Below are positions 9,180 to 18,274 of a stretch of 64,000 bases of DNA, piece after piece. The DNA is taken from positions 109,549 to 173,548 of the forward strand of contig NZ_DRFV01000016.1 of assembly GCF_011050365.1 (NCBI RefSeq), in the 5' to 3' direction. The notes under the pieces were generated by a model, which saw nothing but the letters and a program-made list of their open reading frames with translations, made no database searches and had not been told where the DNA came from. Positions within the stretch are counted from its first letter, which is position 1. The number at the start of each line of letters is the position of its first letter. The position numbers and the translations under genes are program-made. The DNA is from Pseudohongiella sp. (lineage in GTDB: Bacteria > Pseudomonadota > Gammaproteobacteria > Pseudomonadales > Pseudohongiellaceae).

Positions 9180-9240
9180 GTAGCGCGGTCCGGCGCTTCC
9201 GTCTGACCCGGCGGCACCAGAGATCGACCACGGAGTAAGG

Positions 9241-9576
9241 ATGAGCAACAATCAAGAGCAGGGTCATCAAGAGCCCGGCAATGAACTGCTGGCATTGAGA
9301 AAGCAGATAGATCGTCTTGATCAGAGTCTGGTGCTACTGCTGGCCAACCGTTTTGCGCTGACACGCAAGGTCGGCGAAATCAAGGCCCGCGCCCAGCTGG
9401 AGTCGTTCGATCCCAAGCGCGAGGCGCAGAAGCTGGTGGATATCCGCGATGCCTGCACCCGGCATGAGCTCAATCCTGACATGATGGCGGACATACTGGC
9501 GCAGATCATGCGGGAAACCGTAAGCAATCATGAGCGTATCAAGGCGGAAATTGCAAGGTCTATTGCGTCCGGCTGA
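9241..9576 (+). CDS. Chorismate mutase, AroQ class
   Basis: A 111-residue all-helical chorismate mutase domain: LLALRKQIDRLDQSLVLLLANR, then KVGEIKAR, then FDPKREAQKLVDIRD and DILAQIMRETVSNHE. It converts chorismate to prephenate on the way to Phe and Tyr. The conserved Arg (R20-like), Lys of VGEIK and Glu/Gln of the last helix are visible. It is a stand-alone domain with no fused prephenate dehydratase or dehydrogenase. It has its own promoter region and is followed by rpmE. Confidence 0.86.
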   Translation: MSNNQEQGHQEPGNELLALRKQIDRLDQSLVLLLANRFALTRKVGEIKARAQLESFDPKREAQKLVDIRDACTRHELNPDMMADILAQIMRETVSNHERIKAEIARSIASG

Positions 9577-9590
9577 TTCTCTGCTACAAT
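9563..9590 (+). promoter_or_regulatory. Putative rpmE promoter
   Basis: TTGCGT (9563-9568), 16 bp, then TACAAT (9585-9590) preceded by TGC, an extended -10. It straddles the end of the chorismate mutase gene and gives an rpmE leader of about 130 nt. A hairpin with CCCAACG-GTTGGC and AACCCGG-TCGGGTT arms in that leader (about 9656-9690) might take part in ribosomal protein control; this is speculative. Confidence 0.5.
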
Positions 9591-9728
9591 GGCGCCCCTT
9601 TTTCCAAAGTCCTGCGGAACAATCCCTTTCCGTAGTTGCTGACTCAGGTATGGTGCCCAACGTTGGCAACCCGGTTCTATCGGGTTGGGCGATGTGGTGG
9701 CGATGCCAGTTAAATATGAGGTAATACC

Positions 9729-9941
9729 ATGAAAGCCGATATCCATCCAAAATACCAGGCCATCAAGGCCACTTGCAGCTGCGGTAACGTGATTGAAACC
9801 CGTTCCACCATTGGCAAGGACATTCTGGTTGACGTTTGTGCGCAGTGCCACCCGTTTTATACCGGCAAACAGAAGATCATGGACAGTGCAGGTCGTATCG
9901 ATCGCTTCAACAAGCGTTTCGGCAATCGCACACTGAAGTAA
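9729..9941 (+). CDS. rpmE: 50S ribosomal protein L31 (zinc-binding, C+ form)
   Basis: A 70-residue L31, starting [20 protein letters not shown]. Cys at 16, 18, 37 and 40 (CSC and CAQC) form the zinc site of the C+ type. The tail [11 protein letters not shown] is typical. GAGGTAAT precedes the ATG. It is followed by a strong terminator. Confidence 0.97.
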   Translation: MKADIHPKYQAIKATCSCGNVIETRSTIGKDILVDVCAQCHPFYTGKQKIMDSAGRIDRFNKRFGNRTLK

Positions 9942-10002
9942 TCATTGCCAGCCGATATCGGATAGGCTGCTGCGGCCGACTGTATCAGTCACCCAGCGGC
10001 GT

Positions 10003-10047
10003 AAAAAAATGGCCTTGTCAGCGTAGTGCGACAAGGCCATTTTTTTT
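10003..10047. terminator. Bidirectional intrinsic terminator between rpmE and mrcA
   Basis: An A7 tract, then a perfect stem ATGGCCTTGTC / GACAAGGCCAT (10010-10019 with 10030-10040) with a 10-nt loop, then T7. The A and T tracts make it work on both strands, ending rpmE (+) and mrcA (-). Confidence 0.93.
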
Positions 10048-10069
10048 GTCTGTTGATAGCTGATTTGGC

Positions 10070-12517
10070 TTAAAAAATTGTCTCGGTGGACAGGTTTTCG
10101 TTGTTATTACGGTTGGAAGAATCTGCCGGGCGGCGGGCGTTATCAGCCGGTGCGGTTTCTGCCATGAATACTTCAAACATGGTATTCGCCTGGCCAGGAC
10201 GTGCTATTTCACCGGTATCCCGGTCAATCAGGTGATCCACCAGGCCATTGGGTCGGGGCATGATGTTTTCCGGCGTGCCTGCCAGTGCCACTTTCATGAA
10301 GTCTATCCAGATGGGCACTGCCACAGTGGCGCCCTGCTCGGCCTCGCCCAGGGCTTCGGGTTGATCAAAGCCAACGAAAACGCTGGTCGCGATGTCGCGG
10401 TTGAAGCCGGTAAACCAGACTTCAGCCGGGCCATTGGTGGTGCCGGTTTTGCCCATCAGATCGCGACGTTCAAACTCGCGGTTTACACGACGACCACTGC
10501 CTTCTTCGACAACGCTGCGCAGCATCGTGTTCATGATGTAGGCCACCCGGGGATCAGTGACCTGCTCGGCGACCAATGGCGCCAGCTGCTGTTCGGGTAG
10601 CGCTTCCCGGTCCTGAATGGCGATATCGCCCTCTCCATTCAGCATCGACTCTGCCCTTACGGATGCGTCTGTGGCTGTTTCTGTGGCCTGTTCGGCACTG
10701 CAGTTGTCGCACACGGTGGGTTGACGCGACCGGAACACGACGCCCTCCAGTGTGGTAATAGATTTGATAAAGGTAGGCTCGATGCGGTGACCGCCGTTGG
10801 CAATCATGGCGTATCCGGTGGCCATTTGCAGCGGCTGAACATCCTGGCTGCCCAGCGCGACGGTCAGGTCATTGCGTGGAAAGGTATCGGTGTTGAAGCC
10901 AAAGCGCGCGGCAAAATCAAACAGTTTACTGGTACCCAGTTGATCATACAGGCGTACGGCCGGCACATTGCGTGAATCCTTGAAGGCGTTGCGCAAGGTG
11001 ATGGGGCCGACAAAATTGCGCTCAAAATTCTGCGGTCGATATTCGCCACGGGCGAAAGGTGCATCGTTGATCAGTGTTGCCGGGTTATAGCCATCCTCAA
11101 TCGCGGCGCCATACAGGAATGCTTTGAAACCCGAGCCGGGCGGACGCGATGCCAGTGCCCGGTTAACCTGGCTGTACTGGAAATCGTAGCCGCCAACCAG
11201 CGCCAGAATGTCGCCGTTATCAGGCGATACCGACACCAGTGCGCCCTGGATTTCCGGTACCTGACCCAGTTGCAGTTCCCCGCCGGCGCGACGAACCCGG
11301 ATCAGGTCGCCGACTTCTGCGACATCGCTGGCCTGCTGGGGTGGCGGCCAGGCGTTGTCACGGCTGATAAAGGGACGAGCCCACTCCAGTCCCGACCATT
11401 CAATGGTGTGCTCACTGCCATCGCGAAACAGAATATTGAGGCTGCGTTCGTTGACCTCAGTGACGACAGCGGGCTGGTGATTGCCGTAGGTCGGAATCAC
11501 ATTCAGGTCTTGCAGCCAGCGTTCACGCGGATCGGGGCCAACAACCGGCAGTTTCGCTTCAGGGCCGCGGTAGCCATGGCGGCGATCGTAATAGTTTTCC
11601 AGGCCGCTGCGCAGGGCGTTGGTGGCGGCGATCTGCATATTGCTGTCAATGCTGGTGACGACCTCGATGCCCAGGCGATAAATATCGTCGCCATAAAGCT
11701 CAAAAAGGTCCTGTCTGACCATTTCGGCGACATAGGGGGCATTGACTTCAATGTTGCGCAAATGCCGTTTGGCCTCGATGGGCTCTGCCAGCGCAGCGGC
11801 ATGCTGGTTCCGGTCAATCATGCCTTGTGCCAGCATTTTGTTGATGACAACGTCGCGGCGAACCTTGGAGCGTTCCGGGTCCGTCACCGGGTTGCAGACT
11901 GAGGGGCAGGGCAGCAGCGACACCATGGTGGCGAATTCGCCCAGTGTCATTTCGTCCACAGTTTTGTCGTAGTACACCGCAGCCGCCGCGCTGATGCCGT
12001 CTGCACCCTGGCCGAAATACACCAGATTGAGGTACAGCGTGAGTATTTCCTCTTTGCTCAGTTCCTGCTGTATGCGCAGTGCAAAAGGTATTTCCTTGAG
12101 TTTCCGGGCGTACACGTTGTCGCTGTCGAAGGAAATATTGTTGGCGAGCTGCATGGTGATGGTGCTGCCACCGCCGAGATTGACGCCACGCAGGAAACCA
12201 TAAAAACCCCGAACCAGGCCGCGGAAATCGACGCCGGGGTGGGAGTAGAAACGGGAGTCTTCACTGGCGACAACCGCCTGCACCATCAGCGGTGGGATTT
12301 CATCGTAGCTGATGGGATCGCGACGAACGCCAATTTCCTCGATCAGTTTGTGATCAGCGGTGAGGATACGAAGCGGCGTTTCCAGTTGTACTTCACGGTA
12401 GCTTTCCGCCGACGGCAGTTGTGGCGACAGGTAGAGGTAGGCAGCCGACGCCACCATGAAAATGCCGCTGAGGCAGAATACACCAAACCAGAACAGTATT
12501 TTCAGGGTCTTCAGCAT
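10070..12517 (-). CDS. mrcA: Penicillin-binding protein 1A (class A PBP)
   Basis: An 815-residue bifunctional peptidoglycan glycosyltransferase/transpeptidase. One N-terminal membrane anchor (about 7-30); glycosyltransferase domain with catalytic E86 in SEDSRFYSHPG and GGSTITMQLANN; an OB-like insert (about 315-425) typical of PBP1A; transpeptidase motifs SGFK (S462, K465), SRN and KTGTTNG. It is the usual neighbour, on the opposite strand, of the pilMNOPQ operon in pseudomonads and relatives. Complete; start ATG at 12517 gives the canonical short cytoplasmic tail. Confidence 0.96.
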   Translation of the reverse strand: MLKTLKILFWFGVFCLSGIFMVASAAYLYLSPQLPSAESYREVQLETPLRILTADHKLIEEIGVRRDPISYDEIPPLMVQAVVASEDSRFYSHPGVDFRGLVRGFYGFLRGVNLGGGSTITMQLANNISFDSDNVYARKLKEIPFALRIQQELSKEEILTLYLNLVYFGQGADGISAAAAVYYDKTVDEMTLGEFATMVSLLPCPSVCNPVTDPERSKVRRDVVINKMLAQGMIDRNQHAAALAEPIEAKRHLRNIEVNAPYVAEMVRQDLFELYGDDIYRLGIEVVTSIDSNMQIAATNALRSGLENYYDRRHGYRGPEAKLPVVGPDPRERWLQDLNVIPTYGNHQPAVVTEVNERSLNILFRDGSEHTIEWSGLEWARPFISRDNAWPPPQQASDVAEVGDLIRVRRAGGELQLGQVPEIQGALVSVSPDNGDILALVGGYDFQYSQVNRALASRPPGSGFKAFLYGAAIEDGYNPATLINDAPFARGEYRPQNFERNFVGPITLRNAFKDSRNVPAVRLYDQLGTSKLFDFAARFGFNTDTFPRNDLTVALGSQDVQPLQMATGYAMIANGGHRIEPTFIKSITTLEGVVFRSRQPTVCDNCSAEQATETATDASVRAESMLNGEGDIAIQDREALPEQQLAPLVAEQVTDPRVAYIMNTMLRSVVEEGSGRRVNREFERRDLMGKTGTTNGPAEVWFTGFNRDIATSVFVGFDQPEALGEAEQGATVAVPIWIDFMKVALAGTPENIMPRPNGLVDHLIDRDTGEIARPGQANTMFEVFMAETAPADNARRPADSSNRNNNENLSTETIF

Positions 12518-12674
12518 AAATGCAATCCCGCTTGGATATGTCAGGTGTCCGGGGCCGGTTCCAGGCCGGACCTGCGGATTATATACCCCATTGACCCGAA
12601 TATCCTGTGATAAATCCCGGCAGCAGTGCCGGAAATCCGCTACAAAAGCATTATGTCAGCCAGGGAGGGCGGTC

Positions 12675-13631
12675 ATGCTGGGAATTGATATTGGATGCGG
12701 TGCCATCAAGCTCGCCGCAATGCATCGGGGGCGCCGGGGCTGGCGCCTGCAGGCATACGCCGTGCAAAACCTGCCGGTTGGCGCAAACGCGGGCGCCGTA
12801 ACGGATCCTGTGGCGTTGCGCGGCACCCTGATTGCGGCACTGGGAAAGCTTGGGGTCAGATTGCGCGACGCGGCTGTCGCGCTCAACAGTGCTGAAGCGG
12901 TTACCCGGACCATCAGACTGGAAGCCGGCCTTACGGATCAGGACATTGAAAACCGGATCGCAGTCGAGGCCGCAGAACACCTGCCGTTTGCGCTTGCTGA
13001 TGCCAGTTTGGACTTCTGCCGCTTGCCGGCCAATGATGATGTCAACGCTGCGGGTCAGGATGTGCTGCTGGTGGCGTGCCGGCGAGACTGCGTGCAGCAG
13101 CGCGTACGTTTACTGACAGAGTTGGGCATTCGGCCGGCTATCGTTGATCTGGATGCGCTGGCCTTGCGCCGGATAGCGGGCGAAACCTCATTGACTGCGA
13201 CCCAGGTAATGCTGGATCTGGGAGCCAGCGGGTTTCGGCTGCACGCATTCGCCGGCGGACGGTTGTTGTACAGTCGCGCCCATCACCGGGTGCTGTCTGC
13301 AGAATGCAGGCAGGCGTCGGTGCAGGACGCGGGGCAAGAGTCGGTGCAAGAGTCGGAGTCAGTGTCGGGACTGATTCAGGAGATCAAACGGGCTATTCAG
13401 CTTTTCCTGATCTCAACCGCCTGCAAGGAACCGGTCAACATCGTCGTCGCGGGTGGCCTGGCGCCATCGCCTGGGTTGGTATCGGGTATCTCGACGGTCT
13501 GTGGCAGGCCCGTTCGCCTGATCCGACCTCCGTCCGAAGTGATGCCGCATGGTCGCGTTGATCTGTCGCAATGGCGTGCAATGGCGCCACAATTATCGCT
13601 GGCATGCGCGTTGGCGATGAGGAGCGGGTGA
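12675..13631 (+). CDS. pilM: Type IV pilus assembly actin-like ATPase PilM
   Basis: A 318-residue cytoplasmic protein of the FtsA/actin fold that binds the PilN N-terminus in the alignment complex. It has LGIDIGCGAIKLAAM at the start (the phosphate-1 loop), the EAAEHLPF helix, and VMLDLGASGFRL (phosphate-2 region). Residues 211-232 are a repetitive Gln/Glu/Ser insertion (VQDAGQESVQESESVSG), encoded by short direct repeats at about 13317-13370, not usual in PilM. Shorter than most PilM proteins (about 354). The ATG at 12675, preceded by GGGAGGG, is chosen over an open stretch further upstream. Its stop overlaps pilN by one base (TGATG). Confidence 0.88.
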   Translation: MLGIDIGCGAIKLAAMHRGRRGWRLQAYAVQNLPVGANAGAVTDPVALRGTLIAALGKLGVRLRDAAVALNSAEAVTRTIRLEAGLTDQDIENRIAVEAAEHLPFALADASLDFCRLPANDDVNAAGQDVLLVACRRDCVQQRVRLLTELGIRPAIVDLDALALRRIAGETSLTATQVMLDLGASGFRLHAFAGGRLLYSRAHHRVLSAECRQASVQDAGQESVQESESVSGLIQEIKRAIQLFLISTACKEPVNIVVAGGLAPSPGLVSGISTVCGRPVRLIRPPSEVMPHGRVDLSQWRAMAPQLSLACALAMRSG

Positions 13632-14230
13632 TGCCGGGCGACATTGTACCAGTCATAAATCTGCTGCCCTGGCGTGAAGCCAGACAATTGCGCCGACGCC
13701 GGCGGTTCTGCCTGGGGCTGTCTGGCGCCATCATGGTGACGCTGGCCGTCGTTGCCGGCGCCCTGATGTGGGTAACAGCAATGGTGTCCGGGCAAGCTCA
13801 GGACAACACCGATCTGCAATCAGTTTTAAGTTCGCTGCAGCAGCGCATTGACACACAGAACACCGTGTTTGCCGGATACCAGAAACAGCAGGCTGATTTC
13901 GCCCGCACCAGGCGCTTGCATGCAGCGCGCCTGCAGCAAACCAGAATGCTGACTGAGGTGTCTGCCATGATGAGCCGCGGCCTTACCCTGAGTGGGCTTC
14001 GGTATGACCTGTCGGCAGTCCAGTTGCGCGGCACTGCCGGGTCTGCGCAACTTGTCAGTGAGGCGGTGCAGCACCTGCGACACCGGAATGACATCGCCGG
14101 GGCCGAGCTGCAGGACCTGGCTCTGGCTGAACCGCCGGATACGATCAGACGCCAGGACTATTCTTATCACATACGCCTGCAGCTGCCCCCGTCCGGCCTT
14201 GATTTCATGATACCGGAGGGCGACGGGTGA
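13631..14230 (+). CDS. pilN: Type IV pilus inner-membrane protein PilN
   Basis: A 199-residue bitopic protein. Residues 8-15 (VINLLPWRE) are the conserved PilM-binding peptide; a single transmembrane helix spans about 27-50; a periplasmic coiled coil and ferredoxin-like domain follow. It links cytoplasmic PilM to periplasmic PilO. Start ATG overlaps the pilM stop, and the stop overlaps the pilO GTG. The C-terminal part diverges from well-studied PilN, but the N-terminal motif and position leave little doubt. Confidence 0.87.
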   Translation: MPGDIVPVINLLPWREARQLRRRRRFCLGLSGAIMVTLAVVAGALMWVTAMVSGQAQDNTDLQSVLSSLQQRIDTQNTVFAGYQKQQADFARTRRLHAARLQQTRMLTEVSAMMSRGLTLSGLRYDLSAVQLRGTAGSAQLVSEAVQHLRHRNDIAGAELQDLALAEPPDTIRRQDYSYHIRLQLPPSGLDFMIPEGDG

Positions 14231-15087
14231 GGCAGTGGCGAACAACGTTTGCGGACAAATTACCGGCCAGCCTGCGCAGCTTCGACTGGTCTGAGCTGCG
14301 TTATGTGTCAGCTTCAGGTTACTGGCCTCTTGCCGTCTACATTGTGGTCTGTGTCGGCAGTGTCGTCCTGGTTCTGCTCGTATCTTGTGTGTTGGTGCTA
14401 CCGCCCCATATCAACGCCTGGCATGCCACCCGGGCGACGTCTGCAGTGCTTGCTGACGAGCACAGGGCCATGCTGGTGCAGATTGCCTCTAACGCCGCCA
14501 GGAACCTCAGCATTGCCAGCCGTTGTCCGCATTGCCCAATTCTGCACGAACGCCTGAGGCCTGCCGGTCCCATGCCTGTTGTTGTGGACCGTTTGCAAGA
14601 AGCTGCGGCGTTGCGCGGCATCACGGTGTCCGCAATGCGTCCGCAGCAATTGTGGCGACAGACATCTGTGCAGGCGTTTGGGATTGAACTTCAGGTTCAC
14701 GCAGATAACGCTCAGCTGCTTGGCTTCCTTCGCGACATCAAAAATATGCATGTTGCTCTGGCACTGACACAGGCTGACTGGCAGCTGGCCTCGTCGCAGG
14801 CACAGATGACGTTGTTTCTGCTGGTCGACAGCAACAGTGCCAGTCCGATCGTTGATGACGTCATTGCTGCCGGCAACAGGGTCCGGTTCACAGGCAAAGT
14901 TGATGCGGGTGGGCAAGGGAGCAGTGGCAGTGACTGGCAGCGGGTTGCCTACATTCAGCGCGGCAACCGTTATCTGGAAGTGCAGCGTGACGCGCGGGGT
15001 GAGATGCGACGGCGTTCAGGTGAGTTGGTGCAAGATGGCGGGCATCAACAAATCAACGTGAGCTTAAGGCCGGGGGTGAGGCGATGA
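14227..15087 (+). CDS. pilO: PilO-like pilus protein with a PilP-like C-terminal tail
   Basis: A 286-residue bitopic protein starting at a GTG that overlaps the pilN stop (GTGA). The transmembrane helix is at about 36-58; a periplasmic domain at about 60-200 contains MPVVVDRLQEAAALRGITVSAMRP and IELQVHADNAQLLGFLRDIKN, which resemble PilO. Residues about 217-286 (VRFTGKVDAG, WQRVAYIQRGNRYLEV) resemble the beta-domain of PilP, a separate lipoprotein in other species. No pilP gene follows; pilQ starts at once. I infer a fusion or replacement of PilP, with no lipobox of its own. This is from motif resemblance, not alignment. Confidence 0.7.
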   Translation: MRQWRTTFADKLPASLRSFDWSELRYVSASGYWPLAVYIVVCVGSVVLVLLVSCVLVLPPHINAWHATRATSAVLADEHRAMLVQIASNAARNLSIASRCPHCPILHERLRPAGPMPVVVDRLQEAAALRGITVSAMRPQQLWRQTSVQAFGIELQVHADNAQLLGFLRDIKNMHVALALTQADWQLASSQAQMTLFLLVDSNSASPIVDDVIAAGNRVRFTGKVDAGGQGSSGSDWQRVAYIQRGNRYLEVQRDARGEMRRRSGELVQDGGHQQINVSLRPGVRR

Positions 15088-16388
15088 TTCTGCGAAGCCG
15101 GGGCCGCAGGATTCTGCAGGTATCCGGGTTATCGTGTTGTGCGTGGTTTTTTATGCTGTCGGCGCTCGCGGCCGGGGTTACGCCGGTCAGCATCGAGTTC
15201 GACGATATGGACCTGCGCGCTGCGATACAGATTCTTGCTGATGAGATGGGGCATGAGCTGCTACTCGACGAATCGGTCAACGGCAGCATAACCCTGCACC
15301 TTGAAGAAACATATCCGTTGCCGGCGCTTGAACGGGTGCTGGCGTCTCACGAGTTGAGCATGCGTTGGCGCGGAGATCTGCTGCACGTTGCGCCACCGGC
15401 TGTGTTTCTGGCCCGGGACGCGGAAGCGCAGCGGGTGCAGGAAGCGATGGCGGCATTACAGACCGAGTACATGCAGATCAATTATGCGGATGTTGCAGTG
15501 ATTCGGGCACTGGTCACTGGTGAGTCAGACGCAACCGGTGGCTTGCTGTCAGAGCGCGGCTCGGCAAACATGGACGTCCGGACCAATACGCTGATTGTGC
15601 GCGATATCGAGGCTCGCCTGGAGGATGTCAAGGTGCTGCTGGATGAGTTGGACGTACCTGTTCGACAGGTCCTGATTGAAACCCGCATCGTGAGTGCTGC
15701 CACCGAAGTCGGACGGGAATTGGGCGCACGCTGGGGAGCCTTCAGCGGCGTCCGCGAACCGACAGCTACCGACCCAGGCGATGATACTCAGAGTGTTGTT
15801 GCTGGCCGGACAGATAGTGGGTTCAGATTTCTGGCTGATCATCGCCGGCCCACCACCGTTGCTGCCAATCTGGTTCGTCGCCGCCTGTTGCTCGAACTGG
15901 AGTTGTCCGCGCTGGAGAATTCCGGGCAGGCGGAGCTGATCGCACGGCCGCGGGTCACAACCCAGGACAATGTGCCAGCCAGCATTCGCTCAGGGGTACG
16001 GATTCCCTATCAGGCCCAGGCCGGTGGCACGGCGGGGGGATCCATCACCGAGTTTGTCGATGCGGTGCTGTCACTGGATGTGACGCCGCTGATAACCCCG
16101 GATGGCCGTATTATCATGCAGTTGGGTATCCGCCAGGATTCGGTCGCGTCGGGCAGCGGTGATATCCCGGCCATCAACACCAATACGGTCAATACCCGGG
16201 TTCTGGTCAACAATGGTGACACGCTGGTATTGGGTGGTATATTTCGCGACGAGAAAACCCGTGAAGAGATCCGGACTCCGCTGCTGGCTGATGTGCCGTT
16301 GCTGGGGCGGCTGTTCCGGCGTTCGCAGCAGGCGGCCAGACGCACGGAGCTGCTGATATTCATCACCCCGCAAATAGTTTCGCCCTGA
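15084..16388 (+). CDS. pilQ: Short type IV pilus secretin PilQ
   Basis: A 434-residue outer-membrane secretin. A hydrophobic signal (about 10-31) leads to an STN-like domain (IEFDDMDLRAAIQILADEMG), an N1-type ring domain with ANMDVRTNTLIVRDIEARLEDVK (split here by variants), and the C-terminal secretin barrel with ISAATEVGRELGARWG-like, RPRVTTQDN, and the end VPLLGRLFRRSQQAARRTELLIFITPQIV. PilQ of pseudomonads is about 700 residues and carries N-terminal AMIN domains that bind peptidoglycan; these are missing here. Start overlaps the pilO stop (ATGA). It ends the pil operon; aroK has a separate promoter candidate. Confidence 0.88.
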   Translation: MILRSRGRRILQVSGLSCCAWFFMLSALAAGVTPVSIEFDDMDLRAAIQILADEMGHELLLDESVNGSITLHLEETYPLPALERVLASHELSMRWRGDLLHVAPPAVFLARDAEAQRVQEAMAALQTEYMQINYADVAVIRALVTGESDATGGLLSERGSANMDVRTNTLIVRDIEARLEDVKVLLDELDVPVRQVLIETRIVSAATEVGRELGARWGAFSGVREPTATDPGDDTQSVVAGRTDSGFRFLADHRRPTTVAANLVRRRLLLELELSALENSGQAELIARPRVTTQDNVPASIRSGVRIPYQAQAGGTAGGSITEFVDAVLSLDVTPLITPDGRIIMQLGIRQDSVASGSGDIPAINTNTVNTRVLVNNGDTLVLGGIFRDEKTREEIRTPLLADVPLLGRLFRRSQQAARRTELLIFITPQIVSP

Positions 16389-16430
16389 GTCCGGTCAGGT
16401 CCCAGATGGCACTGTCATGCCGCTTTTTAC

Positions 16431-16460
16431 TTGAGTTTTCCCGCGCAGACGGGTTAGATT
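16431..16460 (+). promoter_or_regulatory. Putative promoter of aroK-aroB
   Basis: TTGAGT (16431-16436), 17 bp, TTAGAT (16454-16459), or with an 18-bp spacer TAGATT. It lies in the 116-nt gap between pilQ and aroK, giving a leader of about 40 nt. Confidence 0.5.
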
Positions 16461-16504
16461 GCGCCCTTAAATTTGCAACCGCCCGCCAAGGATACCCGAC
16501 CACC

Positions 16505-17047
16505 ATGCAGCAGAGCGCCAATCTTTACCTGATCGGCCCCATGGGGGTTGGTAAAAGCACGATCGGGCGGATGCTGGCGGCCGCGCTGGACAGGCCGTTT
16601 TTTGACTCTGACCGGGAGATTGAAGCGGTCACGGGGGCAGATATTCCATGGATTTTTGACGTTGAAGGGGAAGCCGGGTTTCGTGTGCGTGAAGAGCGCA
16701 TGATTGATATCCTGACCCAGCGCGAGGGCATTGTGCTGGCAACCGGCGGAGGTGCCATCCTGTCGCCACGCAGTCGCGTCAACCTCAACAGTCGCGGCAC
16801 GGTGGTTTATCTGAAAGCGTCAATTGCGCAGCAATTTGACCGCACCAGCAAAGACCGCAACCGCCCGCTGCTACAGACGGCAGATCCTTTGTCACGGATA
16901 CGCGAATTAATGAAAATACGCGACCCCCTCTATACCGAGACCGCTCATATCACGGTTGACACCAGTCGCCGTGGCCCACGTACTGTCGTTACCGAGATAT
17001 TGCGTCGTGTGAGTGAATACGAAGCGCCGGGCCTGTCCGACGAATAG
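16505..17047 (+). CDS. aroK: Shikimate kinase
   Basis: A 180-residue kinase that phosphorylates shikimate in aromatic amino acid synthesis. P-loop GPMGVGKST (11-19), substrate-binding DSDREIE, the GEAGFRVREER loop, the Walker-B-like ATGGGAI and the lid NRPLL are all present. The ATG at 16505 is preferred to an upstream in-frame ATG because it begins right at the family N-terminus. Followed after 68 nt by aroB, as in most gammaproteobacteria. Confidence 0.95.
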   Translation: MQQSANLYLIGPMGVGKSTIGRMLAAALDRPFFDSDREIEAVTGADIPWIFDVEGEAGFRVREERMIDILTQREGIVLATGGGAILSPRSRVNLNSRGTVVYLKASIAQQFDRTSKDRNRPLLQTADPLSRIRELMKIRDPLYTETAHITVDTSRRGPRTVVTEILRRVSEYEAPGLSDE

Positions 17048-17115
17048 GGCCTGATGCCCGAATCGCCGCCGGCCTGAAAAGTCAGCGACCTGAACTCAAT
17101 ACGGAAATCGATTGA

Positions 17116-18213
17116 ATGCTGAAACTTGATGTTGATCTGGGAGAGCGCAGCTACCCCATTTTTGTCGGACCGGGCCTGCTGGCGCAATCCGGCATTCTGA
17201 ACCAGTACATTAAAGGTTCACGGGTGCTGGTGGTGACCAATGAGGTTGTGGCGCCGCTCTATCTGGACACGCTGATCGCGACGTTGCAATCCGTCGGCAA
17301 TGTGCAGGTGGATGCACTGGTATTGCCCGACGGCGAGCACACAAAAACGCTGGCGACGCTGCAGCTCATCTACGACGAGCTGCTCGGCAAACGCCACGAG
17401 CGTAGCACTACCCTGATTGCCCTGGGCGGCGGCGTGACGGGTGATATCACCGGCTTTGCGGCGGCAACCTATCAGCGCGGTGTCAACTTTATCCAGGTGC
17501 CGACCACTTTGCTGTCTCAGGTGGACTCCTCTGTCGGTGGCAAGACCGGGGTGAATCACCCACTGGGCAAAAATATGATCGGCGCGTTTTATCAGCCGCA
17601 GTGTGTATTGGCTGATATCGACGTGTTGTCGTCATTACCGGTGCGTGAATTGCAGGCTGGCCTGGCTGAAGTGATCAAGTACGGCTTGCTGGGCAACGCC
17701 GAATTCCTGCTCTGGCTGGAGCAGCATATTGAAGCCTTGCTGGCAGGAGATGCGGATTTGCTGACGCAGGCGGTTAAAATCTGCTGCGAAGAAAAAGCCC
17801 GGATTGTAGCGGCCGATGAGCGCGAAGGCGGCATGCGGGCGCTGTTGAATCTGGGGCATACCTTTGGTCATGCGATTGAGGCGGCCATGGGTTATGGCAA
17901 CTGGCTGCATGGTGAGGCAGTTGCTACGGGTATGGTGATGGCAGCCGACCTGTCCCGGCGCCTGGGCTGGATCAGTGCCGATGATGCCACGCGCACGCGC
18001 GATCTGCTGGCACGAGCCGGCCTGCCGGTGTGTCCGCCGCCGGAGATGACCGCAGACCAGTTCAGGTCCCTGATGTCTGTCGACAAAAAAGTCCAGTCCG
18101 GCAAAGTCCGCTTCATTCTGTTGCGCCGCCTGGGTGACGCTGTCATCGAATCCGATATTGATCCGGCGTTGTTAGAGCAGACCCTGACGGCAGGCGCGGA
18201 CCTTTGCCGCTAG
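17116..18213 (+). CDS. aroB: 3-dehydroquinate synthase
   Basis: A 365-residue NAD- and metal-dependent cyclase, second step of the shikimate pathway. It has [40 protein letters not shown], the metal-binding Glu in GLAEVIKYG, and the His pair in [12 protein letters not shown] and [11 protein letters not shown]. Full length. It follows aroK and precedes hemE. Confidence 0.97.
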   Translation: MLKLDVDLGERSYPIFVGPGLLAQSGILNQYIKGSRVLVVTNEVVAPLYLDTLIATLQSVGNVQVDALVLPDGEHTKTLATLQLIYDELLGKRHERSTTLIALGGGVTGDITGFAAATYQRGVNFIQVPTTLLSQVDSSVGGKTGVNHPLGKNMIGAFYQPQCVLADIDVLSSLPVRELQAGLAEVIKYGLLGNAEFLLWLEQHIEALLAGDADLLTQAVKICCEEKARIVAADEREGGMRALLNLGHTFGHAIEAAMGYGNWLHGEAVATGMVMAADLSRRLGWISADDATRTRDLLARAGLPVCPPPEMTADQFRSLMSVDKKVQSGKVRFILLRRLGDAVIESDIDPALLEQTLTAGADLCR

Positions 18214-18274
18214 GTCACACACCTGTGCCGGTTTTGTGTGTAAAATACCGCCTCAACATTGATAGGAGTTGCCT

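Noticed and set aside
13310-13372. CRISPR-like short repeats in pilM
   Set aside because: The repeats are about 9-15 bp, adjacent, in frame and coding; there are no spacers or cas genes.
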